Below are positions 7,468-17,581 of a DNA stretch of 64,000 bases, in pieces. Source of the stretch: Alteromonas macleodii ATCC 27126 (lineage in GTDB: Bacteria; Pseudomonadota; Gammaproteobacteria; Enterobacterales; Alteromonadaceae); the NCBI RefSeq assembly GCF_000172635.2, contig NC_018632.1:3038001-3102000 (forward strand). The letters are read 5' to 3'. The notes below the pieces were generated by a model. It made no database searches. It was not told where the DNA came from and saw only the letters and a list, made by a program, of their open reading frames with translations. Numbering within the stretch: the stretch's first letter is position 1; each line of letters starts with the position of its first letter. The position numbers and the translations under genes are program-made.

Positions 7468-10137
7468 TTAGTATTGTTTGTAATTACTAGAGCAAGTTTG
7501 GGCCCGCTCTTCTTGGCCCGTGTCAGAAAAATATTGGCATTGAAGCTTTTTTAGACTTCCACTTGGATTGTCTCCAATTAAACTTTCAAATAATCTATTG
7601 CCAGATTCAACTCCCTCTAACTTCACAGATAAGCGCGCAGCAGTATCGATTAAATAGGGAGGATTTCCCTTCGGAACTAACACCTTGTCAATAAGTTCTT
7701 GCGCAGCTACGAGGTCGTCCCCTTCCATATATAAATATGCAGCGTTATTGAGAGCCAACAAATTATCTTTGTCAAGATCATACAATTTACGATATAAGGC
7801 AGCAGACTCTAATGGCTTCGTACTTTTTAGCCCGTCTGCTAGAGCCGTTATTACTGGGATGTCATTTGGCTCACGAGAAAGGTATTTTCTTAATAGGTCA
7901 AATGCCTCTTCATGTTTTTTGACTGACGCTAATGCGTACGCATAGTAAAGTACATCTGTACCTCGACTATTAGTATCTACAACTCTGGACAAAATATTGA
8001 CTGCCTCAAGCGGTTGCCCACGACCCAATTGAATTTTGCCATTTGCTAGTTTATACAAATCTATATTTCTAAGTTCATTAGGAACAGATGCAAGTGCCTT
8101 TTCAGCCTCAGAGAATTCATTATTTTTTATGAGTAGTTCAACCCTAGCAAATATGAGTCTTGGATCATCAGGATATATCTTGATCAATTGATGAACCACA
8201 TTTTCAGCTTCCTCAAATTTCCCTTGAGCTTCTAGCATGAAAACTAGAAACATCTTTACGTTTCCATCGTCAGGATAGCTCTTCTCTTTTTTATTAAGAA
8301 ACTCTACAGCTTGGTCTATTTTTCCTAATGCTGACAATGATAGTGTATAGAGTCGAATAAAGTTGACGTCGGGAACACTCTGATCCGAGAACTTTTTGAG
8401 CACTTCTACGACCGAAGAGAAATTCCTTTGAATAAACAACGAGTGGGCATAAAGCAAAGATGACCTAAAATCTCCTCTATCTTCAAAATGGCTCTTTATA
8501 TAATAAAAGGCCTCAGATGCGTCTCCATTGGCAACTTGTACATCTAATAAGAGTTTTAAAAGTTTCTCGTTATGCGGAGACTCTGATAACAGCTTAGCTA
8601 CAACAGGTTCAACACGGCTCCAGTTACTCTGTGCAATGTCTTTTTTTAGTGCATTTAGATTCGCTGAGATATTAGATGGCTCAAGTAATAGTAATCTCGA
8701 ATAATAATCGTCTGACCGCTTCGTTTTTCCAGCTTTCATCGCTGCAAAACCCGCAAACTCAAGTGCTAGCGCCCTATCTTTTGCCTCGGCATTCTCAGCC
8801 CAGTCCTCAGCAATAGTTAGCGCATTCTCAAGATCATTCTTTCTGATTGCGGTTGCTATTAGGAGAGCTATTTCTTCACCTGCATTTTTGGTTGACTTAT
8901 AAAGGCCTTCCAATGAGATTTCTTCACCTTCAATATAACCAATTACATTTTGGAAGAAAGGATCATTTTTAGCTTTTTCGGAGAGGTAATTTTGCGTAAC
9001 ATCAAATGCTAAAAGTGGTTGTCCATTTCTTTTCAATTGATAACCTAATTCAGCTGCAACTGCGTCATTAAGATACCGACTAGAAGGACTATACAACTTC
9101 AGAGCTTCTTCTGTATAACCCAACCTAAGGGCCACTTGAAGTTTGAGTTGGTTAATACGCTCTCTATCTTTTTCGTAACCATCCTCGATAAGAGAGAGAA
9201 ACCGATGAGAAGTTTCATATTGCCCAATTTCAAAAGCAATTTTAGCAATCTCGAATGAGAGCCCAGGAGATTTTCTTCCAGACTGATAGGCACTTACTAA
9301 TAAAGGCAACGCTGATTCTTTATCTCCGTTATTCAAAGCAATGTAAGCTTTGAGTTCACTAAGCAATCCACTCTTACTGTTTTTTTTGTAAAGGCTGTCT
9401 ACTATTGGCTCGGCTTTATCATACTGCTTACTACGAATATACTCTACGGCGAGGAGTAGTGTCGCTTTTAAATCATCTGGCTTATTTTCTGTATATTTTT
9501 CTAACTCTCTAGTGGCAAGTAGTGAATCTCCGGAAAGCGTTAAAACTTGAACTTTAAGCCAAGAAACTTCTTCGCTTAAAACTTGTGCTGTCTCAGCTTC
9601 ATTCACTTGGCTCAAAGCCTCAGCGTAATCCTTCGCTAGCAGGGAAAGAATAACGCCTGAAAGCAGTGAGTATTTCGATTCGCTAGTTGCGTTGGCTTTA
9701 AGTATCTTATTAGATTCACCTTCGTCACCTAGCTTTCTTAGCGCCAAAGCATAATAATATTTAAGTCCTTCACCATGTCCTGAATATTCAGAGAATAATT
9801 TCTGAAGCTCTATATATGACTCGTTTCGATACATTGCCATAGCTAACTGCTCGGCAACAGAATCATCTACTGTTTCAACCCTTTTATAAACAATCTCCAA
9901 CTCTTTTTCTGCAGCAGCATAGTTTCCAGTAGCAAGATAAGCCTCCCCCAACATTTGCCGAGCGTTATAGTTTTGCGGATCGTTACTTACTGCATTTTTT
10001 AATAGCACTACAGCCGTTTTATAATTACCTTCTTCGATATTCTCTGACGCAGATTTGATATCATCAACCACGCTATCGCTACAACTACTCAACAACAACA
10101 AAAGGGCTGCACTTACATATACTTGTTTTGCTCTCAT
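7468..10137 (-). CDS. prsT: PrsT: XrtA/PEP-CTERM system TPR-repeat lipoprotein
   Basis: 889 aa lipoprotein: signal peptide with lipobox LSSC and the modified Cys at residue 19. The rest is tetratricopeptide repeats; examples are the segment around residue 35 (GNYKTAVVLLKNAV, DPQNYNARQMLGEAYL) and further repeats to the C-terminus. Length and layout fit the PrsT family that marks exosortase A loci. Probably faces the periplasm as a scaffold for PEP-CTERM export or polysaccharide assembly; the exact job is not known. It lies 16 bases after the glycosyltransferase gene upstream and is likely in the same transcript. Confidence 0.9.
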   Translation of the reverse strand: MRAKQVYVSAALLLLLSSCSDSVVDDIKSASENIEEGNYKTAVVLLKNAVSNDPQNYNARQMLGEAYLATGNYAAAEKELEIVYKRVETVDDSVAEQLAMAMYRNESYIELQKLFSEYSGHGEGLKYYYALALRKLGDEGESNKILKANATSESKYSLLSGVILSLLAKDYAEALSQVNEAETAQVLSEEVSWLKVQVLTLSGDSLLATRELEKYTENKPDDLKATLLLAVEYIRSKQYDKAEPIVDSLYKKNSKSGLLSELKAYIALNNGDKESALPLLVSAYQSGRKSPGLSFEIAKIAFEIGQYETSHRFLSLIEDGYEKDRERINQLKLQVALRLGYTEEALKLYSPSSRYLNDAVAAELGYQLKRNGQPLLAFDVTQNYLSEKAKNDPFFQNVIGYIEGEEISLEGLYKSTKNAGEEIALLIATAIRKNDLENALTIAEDWAENAEAKDRALALEFAGFAAMKAGKTKRSDDYYSRLLLLEPSNISANLNALKKDIAQSNWSRVEPVVAKLLSESPHNEKLLKLLLDVQVANGDASEAFYYIKSHFEDRGDFRSSLLYAHSLFIQRNFSSVVEVLKKFSDQSVPDVNFIRLYTLSLSALGKIDQAVEFLNKKEKSYPDDGNVKMFLVFMLEAQGKFEEAENVVHQLIKIYPDDPRLIFARVELLIKNNEFSEAEKALASVPNELRNIDLYKLANGKIQLGRGQPLEAVNILSRVVDTNSRGTDVLYYAYALASVKKHEEAFDLLRKYLSREPNDIPVITALADGLKSTKPLESAALYRKLYDLDKDNLLALNNAAYLYMEGDDLVAAQELIDKVLVPKGNPPYLIDTAARLSVKLEGVESGNRLFESLIGDNPSGSLKKLQCQYFSDTGQEERAQTCSSNYKQY

Positions 10138-10153
10138 ATCTGCCTCTATCGTT

Positions 10154-11230
10154 CTATTTTTTTCTTTTATAAATATTCACGTATTGTTCGCACATCGCTC
10201 TCAAAGAGTACTTGTCTTGTACTAATCTGTGAGCGTTTTTCACTTTTTCTATCGGGAAATTAGAGATACTTAGCAGCATTTCTTCAGCTAATTGAATAAC
10301 ACTACCGGGCTTCACAAAAGAAACGACACTTTCATCAATAAAATGTCTTATCCCTCCAACATCTGTGGTGATAACAGGCCGACCAACAGCCATTGTTTCA
10401 AGTATTGTCATAGGCATAGCCTCGTAGTGCGATGACAACACAAACAGATCACAAGATACTAGCTGGTAATGGATATCGTCGCGATAACCAAGAAAGTCAA
10501 CGTTATTACTTATATTCAACGTCTTTGCCAAATGAATTAAGTTCTCTCTCTCGCTTCCATCTCCTATAATTTTGAGCCGGACTGGTTGAACAGTTTTTAA
10601 CAATACCTCCTTGAAGGCAGCGATTAAAAGTGCCTGATTTTTTACAGGATCTAGTCGCCCCACTGTACAAACAACTTTCTCTTCCCCTTTTGCTTTACTT
10701 GGAAAAAAAATTTCGTCAGGTACATCAACGCCATTTTGAATTAAATGTAAACGTTGCGGCTTCACCTTCACTACTCTAGTTACCCAATCCATCAGGTCTT
10801 GAGAAACTACAACGTAGTCATTGATAAAGAATGATGACACTTTTCGAATAAAGTTATTCTTTTTATTCAATCCATCTTGGGCATCGCCGCCATGTCCATG
10901 ATCACTGTGAACGCGCGTTTTTACACCAGCCAAAAATGCAGTGAGATGATACTCAATGGTACCGAAGTTATAGGTATTTATTGCATCAGGGGAGAGCTTC
11001 TTTAACAATTTATATAAGCGATGGTGGCAGCCGATATCTTTGCCTGGTTTTTTATCCAAACAAAAAATTTTTATATCGGGAATGATTCCCGCGGTCATTT
11101 CAAACTCTGGGGTGAGCGATATGATAATGTGCTCAACCTCTTCGTAAGAGCCATTGATGAGATTTACAATTACTTTCTCTAATCCTCCGCATCCCATGCT
11201 ATAGACAAGATGCACAACCTTCTTTTTCAT
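10154..11230 (-). CDS. Glycosyltransferase family 4, PEP-CTERM/XrtA system type
   Basis: 358 aa from the ATG at 11230, chosen because GGTGA lies 5 bases upstream; an in-frame ATG at 11248 adds six residues. The N-terminal VVHLVYSMGCGGLEKVIVNLI and C-terminal FVLSSHYEAMPMTILETMAVGRPVI blocks (each a GT-B landmark) place it in GT4, and the GGLE start resembles the sugar transferase associated with XrtA loci. It would transfer a sugar from an NDP donor to a lipid-linked glycan at the cytoplasmic face. It precedes prsT in one operon. Confidence 0.85.
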   Translation of the reverse strand: MKKKVVHLVYSMGCGGLEKVIVNLINGSYEEVEHIIISLTPEFEMTAGIIPDIKIFCLDKKPGKDIGCHHRLYKLLKKLSPDAINTYNFGTIEYHLTAFLAGVKTRVHSDHGHGGDAQDGLNKKNNFIRKVSSFFINDYVVVSQDLMDWVTRVVKVKPQRLHLIQNGVDVPDEIFFPSKAKGEEKVVCTVGRLDPVKNQALLIAAFKEVLLKTVQPVRLKIIGDGSERENLIHLAKTLNISNNVDFLGYRDDIHYQLVSCDLFVLSSHYEAMPMTILETMAVGRPVITTDVGGIRHFIDESVVSFVKPGSVIQLAEEMLLSISNFPIEKVKNAHRLVQDKYSLRAMCEQYVNIYKRKK

Positions 11231-11314
11231 TGACTCACCGATTCTCATTTTCCATACTGAGGTTACTATGTTGCTTATTTACTATATTCGATTTAACAGA
11301 AGAAAAACATTGTT

Positions 11315-12427
11315 TTGAGTGAAACCATCCCATCGTCCGAGATTATCGTTAAGTCTCATAAAGTGAATTCCACAACACAACTACTCCTTTTAAAAAATAA
11401 GTGGACCACGCTGTTTAATCGTGCTGATAGTAAATTCTTTTTGAGTTGGCGTTGGATAGCCAGTTTTGCTCACAATGCATTGGATAGTGGCTATACACTC
11501 TATCTTACCGAGGCTGCGCATTGCGATGAAACAGTTGGTCTAGGCCTTTTTGTTAAGACACAAGAAACCCGAAATATTCTATTTCGCTATACACAATTAT
11601 ATCTTCACAAAACTGGTGATGACGCACTGGATAAGAGTTGGATAGAGTACAACGATTTTGTGCTTGATGCGCGTGCTCCCAAGGCTATTCGAGCAGCCAT
11701 GTGGTCTTTTGTCATCTCTCATTTCTCTGACGTTGACGAGTTTGTTTTAGGTGTAAGCGAAAAAGGCGTGTGCGATGAAACAAGTGCAATTCTCAAGCGT
11801 TTTTTGGTTAGAGACTATCTTCACTCAAATGGATACAAGCTGCCAATAAGCGCTGACGGCGACACCAAGTACAAAAGTGCACAAGCACGCTCTCAAATTA
11901 GAAGGAGTAATAAATTAATTGAGCAGATGGGTCTCACTTTTACCGTTTCCAGAGATATTAAGGATTATTCGTCTGCAATTACTAAATTGCAGCCGATGCA
12001 TGAAAACACGTGGCAAGAAGAAAGCGGGTTTTGCACCGGCACTTTTGTAAAACATATGGAATTACTAACGCAATACAACGACAGCACGGCACTGATTAGT
12101 GCCGAATTGTCAGATGCAAACAATGTCGTTGCAGTACTGATTGGGTTTGTGCACAAAGATACGTTTTATTACTACTTATCAGCCAACGAGACTAGTACCA
12201 ATAACAAGATCAAATATGGCCTCAGTCTTCATCACTTTGTGATTCATTGGTGCTCCCAACAGGGCTTAAAGTATTACGATTTTTTGGCGGGGGATTACCG
12301 CTACAAACGTTCATTTACTGACAATACACTTCAGTTCAGCTACTTATTCTTTCAACGCCCCTCTTTGAAGACGAAACTTGAACATTGGTTAAGAGGAACA
12401 AAAAAAAGGCTATTCTCTAGGGAATAG
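11315..12427 (+). CDS. GNAT/FemAB-like acetyltransferase (CelD/BcsL type)
   Basis: 370 aa from a TTG at 11315 with a purine-rich AGAAGAAAAA upstream. The C-terminal half (YYYLSANETS, YGLSLHHFVIHWCSQQGLKYYDFLAGDYRYKR split over two blocks) matches the Acetyltransf_6/CelD pattern, in which a GNAT-type fold ends in a motif with a small-residue-D-x-x-x-G-D. Such proteins occur in polysaccharide loci and probably acylate a sugar or peptide; the substrate is unknown. It runs convergently into the FemAB-type gene, overlapping it by 11 nt. Its role in the XrtA locus is inferred from position. Confidence 0.7.
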   Translation: MSETIPSSEIIVKSHKVNSTTQLLLLKNKWTTLFNRADSKFFLSWRWIASFAHNALDSGYTLYLTEAAHCDETVGLGLFVKTQETRNILFRYTQLYLHKTGDDALDKSWIEYNDFVLDARAPKAIRAAMWSFVISHFSDVDEFVLGVSEKGVCDETSAILKRFLVRDYLHSNGYKLPISADGDTKYKSAQARSQIRRSNKLIEQMGLTFTVSRDIKDYSSAITKLQPMHENTWQEESGFCTGTFVKHMELLTQYNDSTALISAELSDANNVVAVLIGFVHKDTFYYYLSANETSTNNKIKYGLSLHHFVIHWCSQQGLKYYDFLAGDYRYKRSFTDNTLQFSYLFFQRPSLKTKLEHWLRGTKKRLFSRE

Positions 12428-13475
12428 CTTTAACAATGTGAGGCCCAATCAATTTGGTAATGCCTATTGGAAGCTTTTGCCATACTTTAATGGCTAAACC
12501 AAAGTTTTCGTTATCTGGCGACAAGTCTGGCAATGCTTTACCTTTCGGTACATAGTGATACCAATAACATTGATGAGGTTGTGCTCCCCACTGCTTTTTG
12601 AACTTATAGGTACCTGCATCAATAGATGAACGGCCAAAGTCAAACTGCTTAAACCCTTCTTCAATGGCATAACTTAAGATTTGCCAATACAAATACATGT
12701 TTACCGAAATGCGATTGGCATAACGAACAGTGCTTGCCCACGGGATCTCAAGTTTGTCTTTGTAATGCATTAGAAATCCGGTAGATACGGGCTTTCCTTC
12801 CCAGTAAACCACACAAATATGGACATTGGCTTCAAATGTATTTAGTATTTCAGCAAAAAGCTTCTTGCTGTAAACTGGCGTACCCAGATCTCTCATGTTT
12901 TGACAAAAAACATCATAAAAATCGTCGAGTAGCTCTTTGCCACCAATCTTATGGCTAACGCCTTCGCGAATAGGCCTTTTTATTTGTGAGCGGCGCTTAG
13001 ACCCGATAGATTTACCTAATGCGTCTTGGCTTTCTGGCAAATCTAATATCATATTTACTTTATGTGTCGACAAATGAAAATCAGAGGGCATATTTTCTTC
13101 GCTACAGCGAAACTGCACGTGAGACACGTTAAGATTATCGGCAAGCTCAGTAGCTGCATTTACCAACATAGTACTTACGTCTGTGTTATCAGCTAGCACC
13201 CCGCCATAATTAAAATAAGGCATGGAAACGAGAAAATTACCAAATACCACGCTCTTCAAATTAACTAAAGGCAACACGCCAACCACCTTGCCTGACGTGT
13301 CTTTAGCTAAAAAATAACGTGGTTTCTGGCTTAATGTTCTTTCTATTAATTTGGCCCAAGCCATTTTATGATAAAGAGCGCCGCTGCTGTGCTGCTCTAC
13401 GTAGGCATCCCACAGCTTGTAATCTTCGTTTTTAACTTCTTCTACGCTATACAATGCCTTACTTCCATTAGTCAT
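12417..13475 (-). CDS. FemAB family XrtA/PEP-CTERM system-associated protein
   Basis: 352 aa from the ATG at 13475, which has GGTGA 8 bases upstream; a TTG at 13490 is the longer alternative. Landmarks are SSGALYHKMAWAKLIE near the N-terminus, SKRRSQIKRPIREGV in the middle, and FDFGRSSIDAGTYKFKKQWGA near the end, matching the FemAB-related proteins of exosortase loci. FemAB relatives transfer amino acids from aminoacyl-tRNA to peptidoglycan precursors; in this branch the substrate is unknown. It overlaps the end of the upstream beta-helix gene by 8 nt, so the two are likely one operon. Confidence 0.88.
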   Translation of the reverse strand: MTNGSKALYSVEEVKNEDYKLWDAYVEQHSSGALYHKMAWAKLIERTLSQKPRYFLAKDTSGKVVGVLPLVNLKSVVFGNFLVSMPYFNYGGVLADNTDVSTMLVNAATELADNLNVSHVQFRCSEENMPSDFHLSTHKVNMILDLPESQDALGKSIGSKRRSQIKRPIREGVSHKIGGKELLDDFYDVFCQNMRDLGTPVYSKKLFAEILNTFEANVHICVVYWEGKPVSTGFLMHYKDKLEIPWASTVRYANRISVNMYLYWQILSYAIEEGFKQFDFGRSSIDAGTYKFKKQWGAQPHQCYWYHYVPKGKALPDLSPDNENFGLAIKVWQKLPIGITKLIGPHIVKAIP

Positions 13476-14492
13476 TCTGTGCTTCACCAATAATTCTAAT
13501 TCTGTCCATTACAAGCTGGCGCTCGTGAATAGGAGGTAAATATGGAAGTTTCTCAACTCCAGCATCTTCACGCGACAAATACCAAAGGTTATTTTCCTCA
13601 TACTTGTCTGGATCATTAAAATCTCCGACAAAAATATTGCCCGCTACTACCACTTCATCAACCAACCTACTTTGAAGGAGTACGTTGGCACGACTTCTAT
13701 CAAAGATCACTAAATTATTTTTAAGAACAACTCTGTTGACCGACAGTTTTCTCTCAACACGTTTTTCCAAACCATAAGATATCAGTTGACTATTTGAGAC
13801 TCTTCCCCTTGCTGCAAAATCGAATTTTTGACGATAAGCTCACCATAGTTAGCCATATCAATAAGCCTACTGTCTTTTGAACTAAGCGACGCAAGCACGC
13901 TATTATCAACAATCACCTTTTTCGAACGAGATTTTATTCCAGAGCCTTGATTTTTTGTAGATAAAATCTGAGAGTATCTGATAGAAAGTTCATCGACATT
14001 TATGTACATAGCGTGAGAATAACCTCCACGGTTACCTAAATTCTCGAACTTTGAGTATTCAATTTTAACAAAACCTTTGATATACGAGGTCATTATTCCT
14101 GATTGAGAATCGTGTACATATAAATTTTTTACGGTTAAGTTTTCACCTTCAAACCTAATGCATGCGCCGTTTCCATGGGAGACAGAAATATTCTTACATT
14201 CAATTGATTCTACAAGTACATTTTTCCCAGTTAACACCAGCGCAGCCTTACCTTCTACAGCTGCATTGTCAAAAACAACACCGGTCTCGCCTAAAATAGA
14301 GATGTTACTTTTACTAATGTAAGCACCTTTTCTATAAATGCCTCTTTCTAAATAAATAACACTACCATCCTTAATCGAGGGTATGGATTCAGCTAGCGAC
14401 TCAAAGCGATTACCATCCACATATATGGTTCCTGCTGCAACGTTGTTTATAAGCGCTGGCAGCGCGAGAAAAATAAACAAAAAATATCTCAT
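13468..14492 (-). pseudogene. Secreted right-handed parallel beta-helix protein, split by a one-base frameshift
   Basis: Two adjacent reading frames form one protein. The first (from the ATG at 14492, AGGA six bases upstream) has a signal peptide ending NNVAAG and beta-helix rungs such as NISILGETGVVFDN and NVLVESIECKNISV. It stops at 13782. The second, in the -1 frame, continues with rungs VVLKNNLVIFD and VVVAGNIFVG up to 13468. Adding one base to the GGGG run (minus strand; 13805-13808) joins them into a 341-residue protein in perfect phase. Beta-helix proteins often bind or cleave polysaccharide; no catalytic residues can be named. Either a true inactivation, a switchable G tract, or a sequencing error. 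Confidence 0.75.
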
Positions 14493-14638
14493 AAACATCC
14501 TATTTGCGAAGCATCTCGTTAACTTATGAACTAAATAATACCTCTTGTATTGATGATTACTTTCCCTGCTAAACTTGTTTCTCCCTATTGGATTAAACCC
14601 TTTACGGTCGATTGATAGAACAATAGCGTTCGCTTTTC

Positions 14639-15345
14639 TTAGAGCGTGGAATATTGAAATGAATATATACCTTTCTTATTTAATTCCACCGGAAACGCAT
14701 CTCTTTTAGGCTCATTCGCTAACAATGAAAGATTAGAAATTGAAGTCGGTTCAGCTGAGCTCCGAACTTTAAAGCCTTCACGCAATCTGTCAATACCTGC
14801 CTTAAACACCAAAGTTAAACATGCAATTCTTGCAACACATAACTAAATTCCCCGTCCATGACGATGTGCAACAAACACATCACCTTGCCACCTAAATATC
14901 GTATAAAGCATGAGTTCGTCGCGGACTTCTCTAGGTTAACCTATAAGCTTCACTGTTGTAACTACAGAACTTTCTAGCGTTTAAACGACCGAGTCGCCTT
15001 TTCTAGCATTGGAACAATCGCCTTAACTGCGTTTTCTCCGGAGATAAGGCGTGGGCCATTCGCATCATTTTAGCCTTTCAAAAAAGGCTTCAAAACCTCG
15101 TACACAAACGCTTCCGCTGATGTAACCTATGACGAAGCCAGAAAATTACCGGTAGAAACATTACCAGTTACTACAATGTCTAAATCGGGCTCTACAATAC
15201 GAACCTTGCTTTAGTATATGGTGTCGACCGCTTTTGGGTTTATTTTCACACCCACCAACTCAATCCCACGAGAAGCGATAACTGCAGAGGTAGGCAAGCC
15301 AATGGACCCTAAACCAATTACTAATTCTTTTTTAGATTCCGTCAC
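14639..15345 (-). pseudogene. wecC: Decayed wecC (UDP-N-acetyl-D-mannosamine dehydrogenase) remnant
   Basis: The minus-strand frame starting GTG at 15345, overlapping the wecB stop as GTGA, reads ELVIGLGSIGLPTSAVIASRG, the NAD-binding GxGxxG start of WecC, then AVDTIY-stop and VRIVEPDL. Four more in-frame stops follow (TAG, TAA, TAG, TAG), yet homology continues through LISGENAVKAIVPMLEKAT. Further on, around 14771-14820, LTLVFKAGIDRLREG matches the C-terminal GLAFKxDIDDLRES motif of this family. About 700 nt remain of an expected 1250, so there is also an internal deletion. wecB-wecC is the usual gene pair for making UDP-ManNAcA. No other large ORF fits here. Confidence 0.82.
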
Positions 15346-16469
15346 TTTGAGTCCTTTGACAGTGTGGCTACTATTCTGCCTGAAGCCTTGCCATCGCCAT
15401 AAGGGTTATGTGCCATCGACATGGTTTTATAACTTTCTTCATTGTTTAATAATTCAAGCGTTTCGCTAACAATTTTTCTTGCATCTGTACCTACCAGCTT
15501 AACGGTTCCAGCCTCTACCGCTTCTGGCCTTTCCGTGGTATCGCGCATAACCAGCACTGGTTTACCCAGCGAGGGAGCCTCTTCTTGTACGCCGCCAGAG
15601 TCTGTAATAATGATATGACTTTTATCCATAAGATAAACAAAAGGCAGGTAATCTTGTGGTTCTATTAGAATGATATTATCGTGCTTCGAAAGGAGCCTAT
15701 TTACTGGCTCTCTTACATTCGGGTTCAAATGCATAGGGTAAACAATTTGAACATCGCTACGCTGTTCCGCAATTTCAGCAAGCGCTTTGCAAATACGCTC
15801 AAAGCCCCCACCAAAACTTTCTCTTCTGTGCCCAGTAACCAAAATAAGCCTTTTAGTTTTATCGATAAAAGAAAACATTTTTTCAAATGTTTCAGAAAGT
15901 GCATTGACGTTGCTTAGTTTTTCCCGTACCCATAAAAGCGCATCGATAACGGTATTACCCGTGACGGCTATCTTGCTTTCAGGCACATTTTCAGCAAGTA
16001 GATTACTTTTCGACAAACTAGTTGGAGCGAAATGGTATTCAGTAAGAGCGCCGGTCAGCTTTCTGTTCGCTTCTTCGGGCCATGGTGAGTATAAGTTTCC
16101 GGTCCTTAACCCAGCTTCAACATGCCCTACGCTAATCTGCTGATAGAATGCGGCTAGTGATGCAGAAAATGTAGTTGTGGTATCGCCGTGAACCAATACA
16201 ACGTCGGGTTTGAATTCTTCGAGTACCGGCTTTAACCCTTCTAATATACTCGTGGTTACCGAATACAAGTCTTGCCCTGGCTTCATGATATCTAAATCAT
16301 AATCGGGTGTAATTTCAAAAAGAGACAGTACTTGGTCTAGCATTTCTCTGTGCTGGGCGGTAACACAAACCTTTGCGTTTATGTCTGAACTGGCTGCTAA
16401 TGCATGTACTAGCGGTGCCATTTTTATCGCTTCTGGGCGTGTTCCAAATACTGTCAAAACTTTTTTCAT
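15342..16469 (-). CDS. wecB: UDP-N-acetylglucosamine 2-epimerase (non-hydrolysing)
   Basis: 375 aa, full length for the family. The start [20 protein letters not shown] and later [38 protein letters not shown] and [22 protein letters not shown] are diagnostic; the Asp and Glu residues of HGDT and EAGLR are conserved. It converts UDP-GlcNAc to UDP-ManNAc in the cytoplasm for polysaccharide synthesis. The following wecC is decayed, so UDP-ManNAc would not be oxidised by a neighbour-encoded enzyme. An AAGGAATG ribosome site precedes the ATG. Confidence 0.96.
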   Translation of the reverse strand: MKKVLTVFGTRPEAIKMAPLVHALAASSDINAKVCVTAQHREMLDQVLSLFEITPDYDLDIMKPGQDLYSVTTSILEGLKPVLEEFKPDVVLVHGDTTTTFSASLAAFYQQISVGHVEAGLRTGNLYSPWPEEANRKLTGALTEYHFAPTSLSKSNLLAENVPESKIAVTGNTVIDALLWVREKLSNVNALSETFEKMFSFIDKTKRLILVTGHRRESFGGGFERICKALAEIAEQRSDVQIVYPMHLNPNVREPVNRLLSKHDNIILIEPQDYLPFVYLMDKSHIIITDSGGVQEEAPSLGKPVLVMRDTTERPEAVEAGTVKLVGTDARKIVSETLELLNNEESYKTMSMAHNPYGDGKASGRIVATLSKDSK

Positions 16470-16562
16470 ATGGTATTACATTCCTTTTAAATCGATAAGC
16501 ATATTGCCTTAGATAAAGGAAAGATTATAGTCATTTTTATAATATTGAATCTTTGACCTGAT

Positions 16563-17576
16563 TTGATAGATTCACTTTTTTTGAAACTCCGTGTAGTCTT
16601 CATCAAATTAAAATCACTTAAAGGTATCAGGGTGTTAGAGTTTGGTCTAAAATTTATCTCTGGGTTAAATTGGGTACGCCATAGAGAGCATTCATTTGCG
16701 ATTATTTATTTTCATCGCGTGCTGAGAGAGCCTAATCTTTTCTGCCCTGATGACTGGACCCTCGATAGTTTTGATAGACTTTTGACATTTTTGAACAAGC
16801 ATTTCAACGTAATTCCGATATCAACAGCTTTGAAACTTCAGAGTCAAGGCTGTCTCCCTCCTAGGACACTTTGTCTATCATTTGATGATGGGTATCTAGA
16901 TAATTATACCGAAGCACTTCCGGTACTTGAGCGCTTGAGAGTAAAGGCTAGCTTTTTCATCGCAACCGACGGTACAGAGAAAGGTTACCTTTGGGGAGAT
17001 GAATTAGCACATACAATTAAAAAAACGTCGAAGCTGACATTAATGTTTAAAAAACGAAAATATGCACTAAGTAATGATAAGGAAAAAGCTTCGAGTTATT
17101 TGTCATTGACCAATAGTATCAAATTCATGACGAATCAAGAACGAGACGAAAGCTTAAAGTTTATTACATCACAATTGGGAAAAATATCAATTCCGAGACT
17201 TATGATGAATAAACAGCAATTATTAGCGCTTTCCGAAGGTGGTCATGACGTTGGCGCACATACTGCAACTCACAGTATTTTAGGGTGTCAAAGTAATCAG
17301 GTGGCAGAACAGGAAATTAATTCGTCGATTGACTACCTCAACAAATTGTTAAATAAAAAGATTGAGTTATTTGCTTATCCAAATGGTCACTTCCCTTCAG
17401 ACTTTAATCAGGAGCACGAGGCAATGCTTATTCGAGCAGGCTTATCGGTTGGGTTATCTACCAATGATGGAGGAGTAAGGATCCAAACTCGAAAAACATG
17501 TATTCCGCGTTTCATGCCCCACAGAAAAGAAATTAATCAGTTTTGTTTATCAATACTAAAAATTGCAGGTGAATAG
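16563..17576 (+). CDS. Polysaccharide deacetylase family protein
   Basis: 337 aa. The NodB-type motif SFDDGY is at residues 106-111, with FAIIYFHRV before it and a later GGHDVGAHTATHSIL carrying the metal-binding histidines. These enzymes remove N- or O-acetyl groups from sugars using a divalent metal. The reading frame opens with a TTG at 16563 and no strong ribosome site is visible, so the true start may differ. No clear signal peptide, so a cytoplasmic or membrane-face role is possible. First of a three-gene plus-strand unit with a glycosyltransferase and a sulfotransferase. Confidence 0.85.
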   Translation: MIDSLFLKLRVVFIKLKSLKGIRVLEFGLKFISGLNWVRHREHSFAIIYFHRVLREPNLFCPDDWTLDSFDRLLTFLNKHFNVIPISTALKLQSQGCLPPRTLCLSFDDGYLDNYTEALPVLERLRVKASFFIATDGTEKGYLWGDELAHTIKKTSKLTLMFKKRKYALSNDKEKASSYLSLTNSIKFMTNQERDESLKFITSQLGKISIPRLMMNKQQLLALSEGGHDVGAHTATHSILGCQSNQVAEQEINSSIDYLNKLLNKKIELFAYPNGHFPSDFNQEHEAMLIRAGLSVGLSTNDGGVRIQTRKTCIPRFMPHRKEINQFCLSILKIAGE

Positions 17577-17581
17577 CAGAT

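Noticed and set aside
13468..13770. Separate 100-aa gene
   Set aside because: It continues the beta-helix pattern of the preceding frame and joins it with a one-base correction, so it is treated as part of a single frameshifted gene.
15218..15469. Plus-strand ORF over the wecC remnant and wecB end
   Set aside because: It is the reverse complement of clear WecB/WecC homology and has no ribosome site or recognisable domain.
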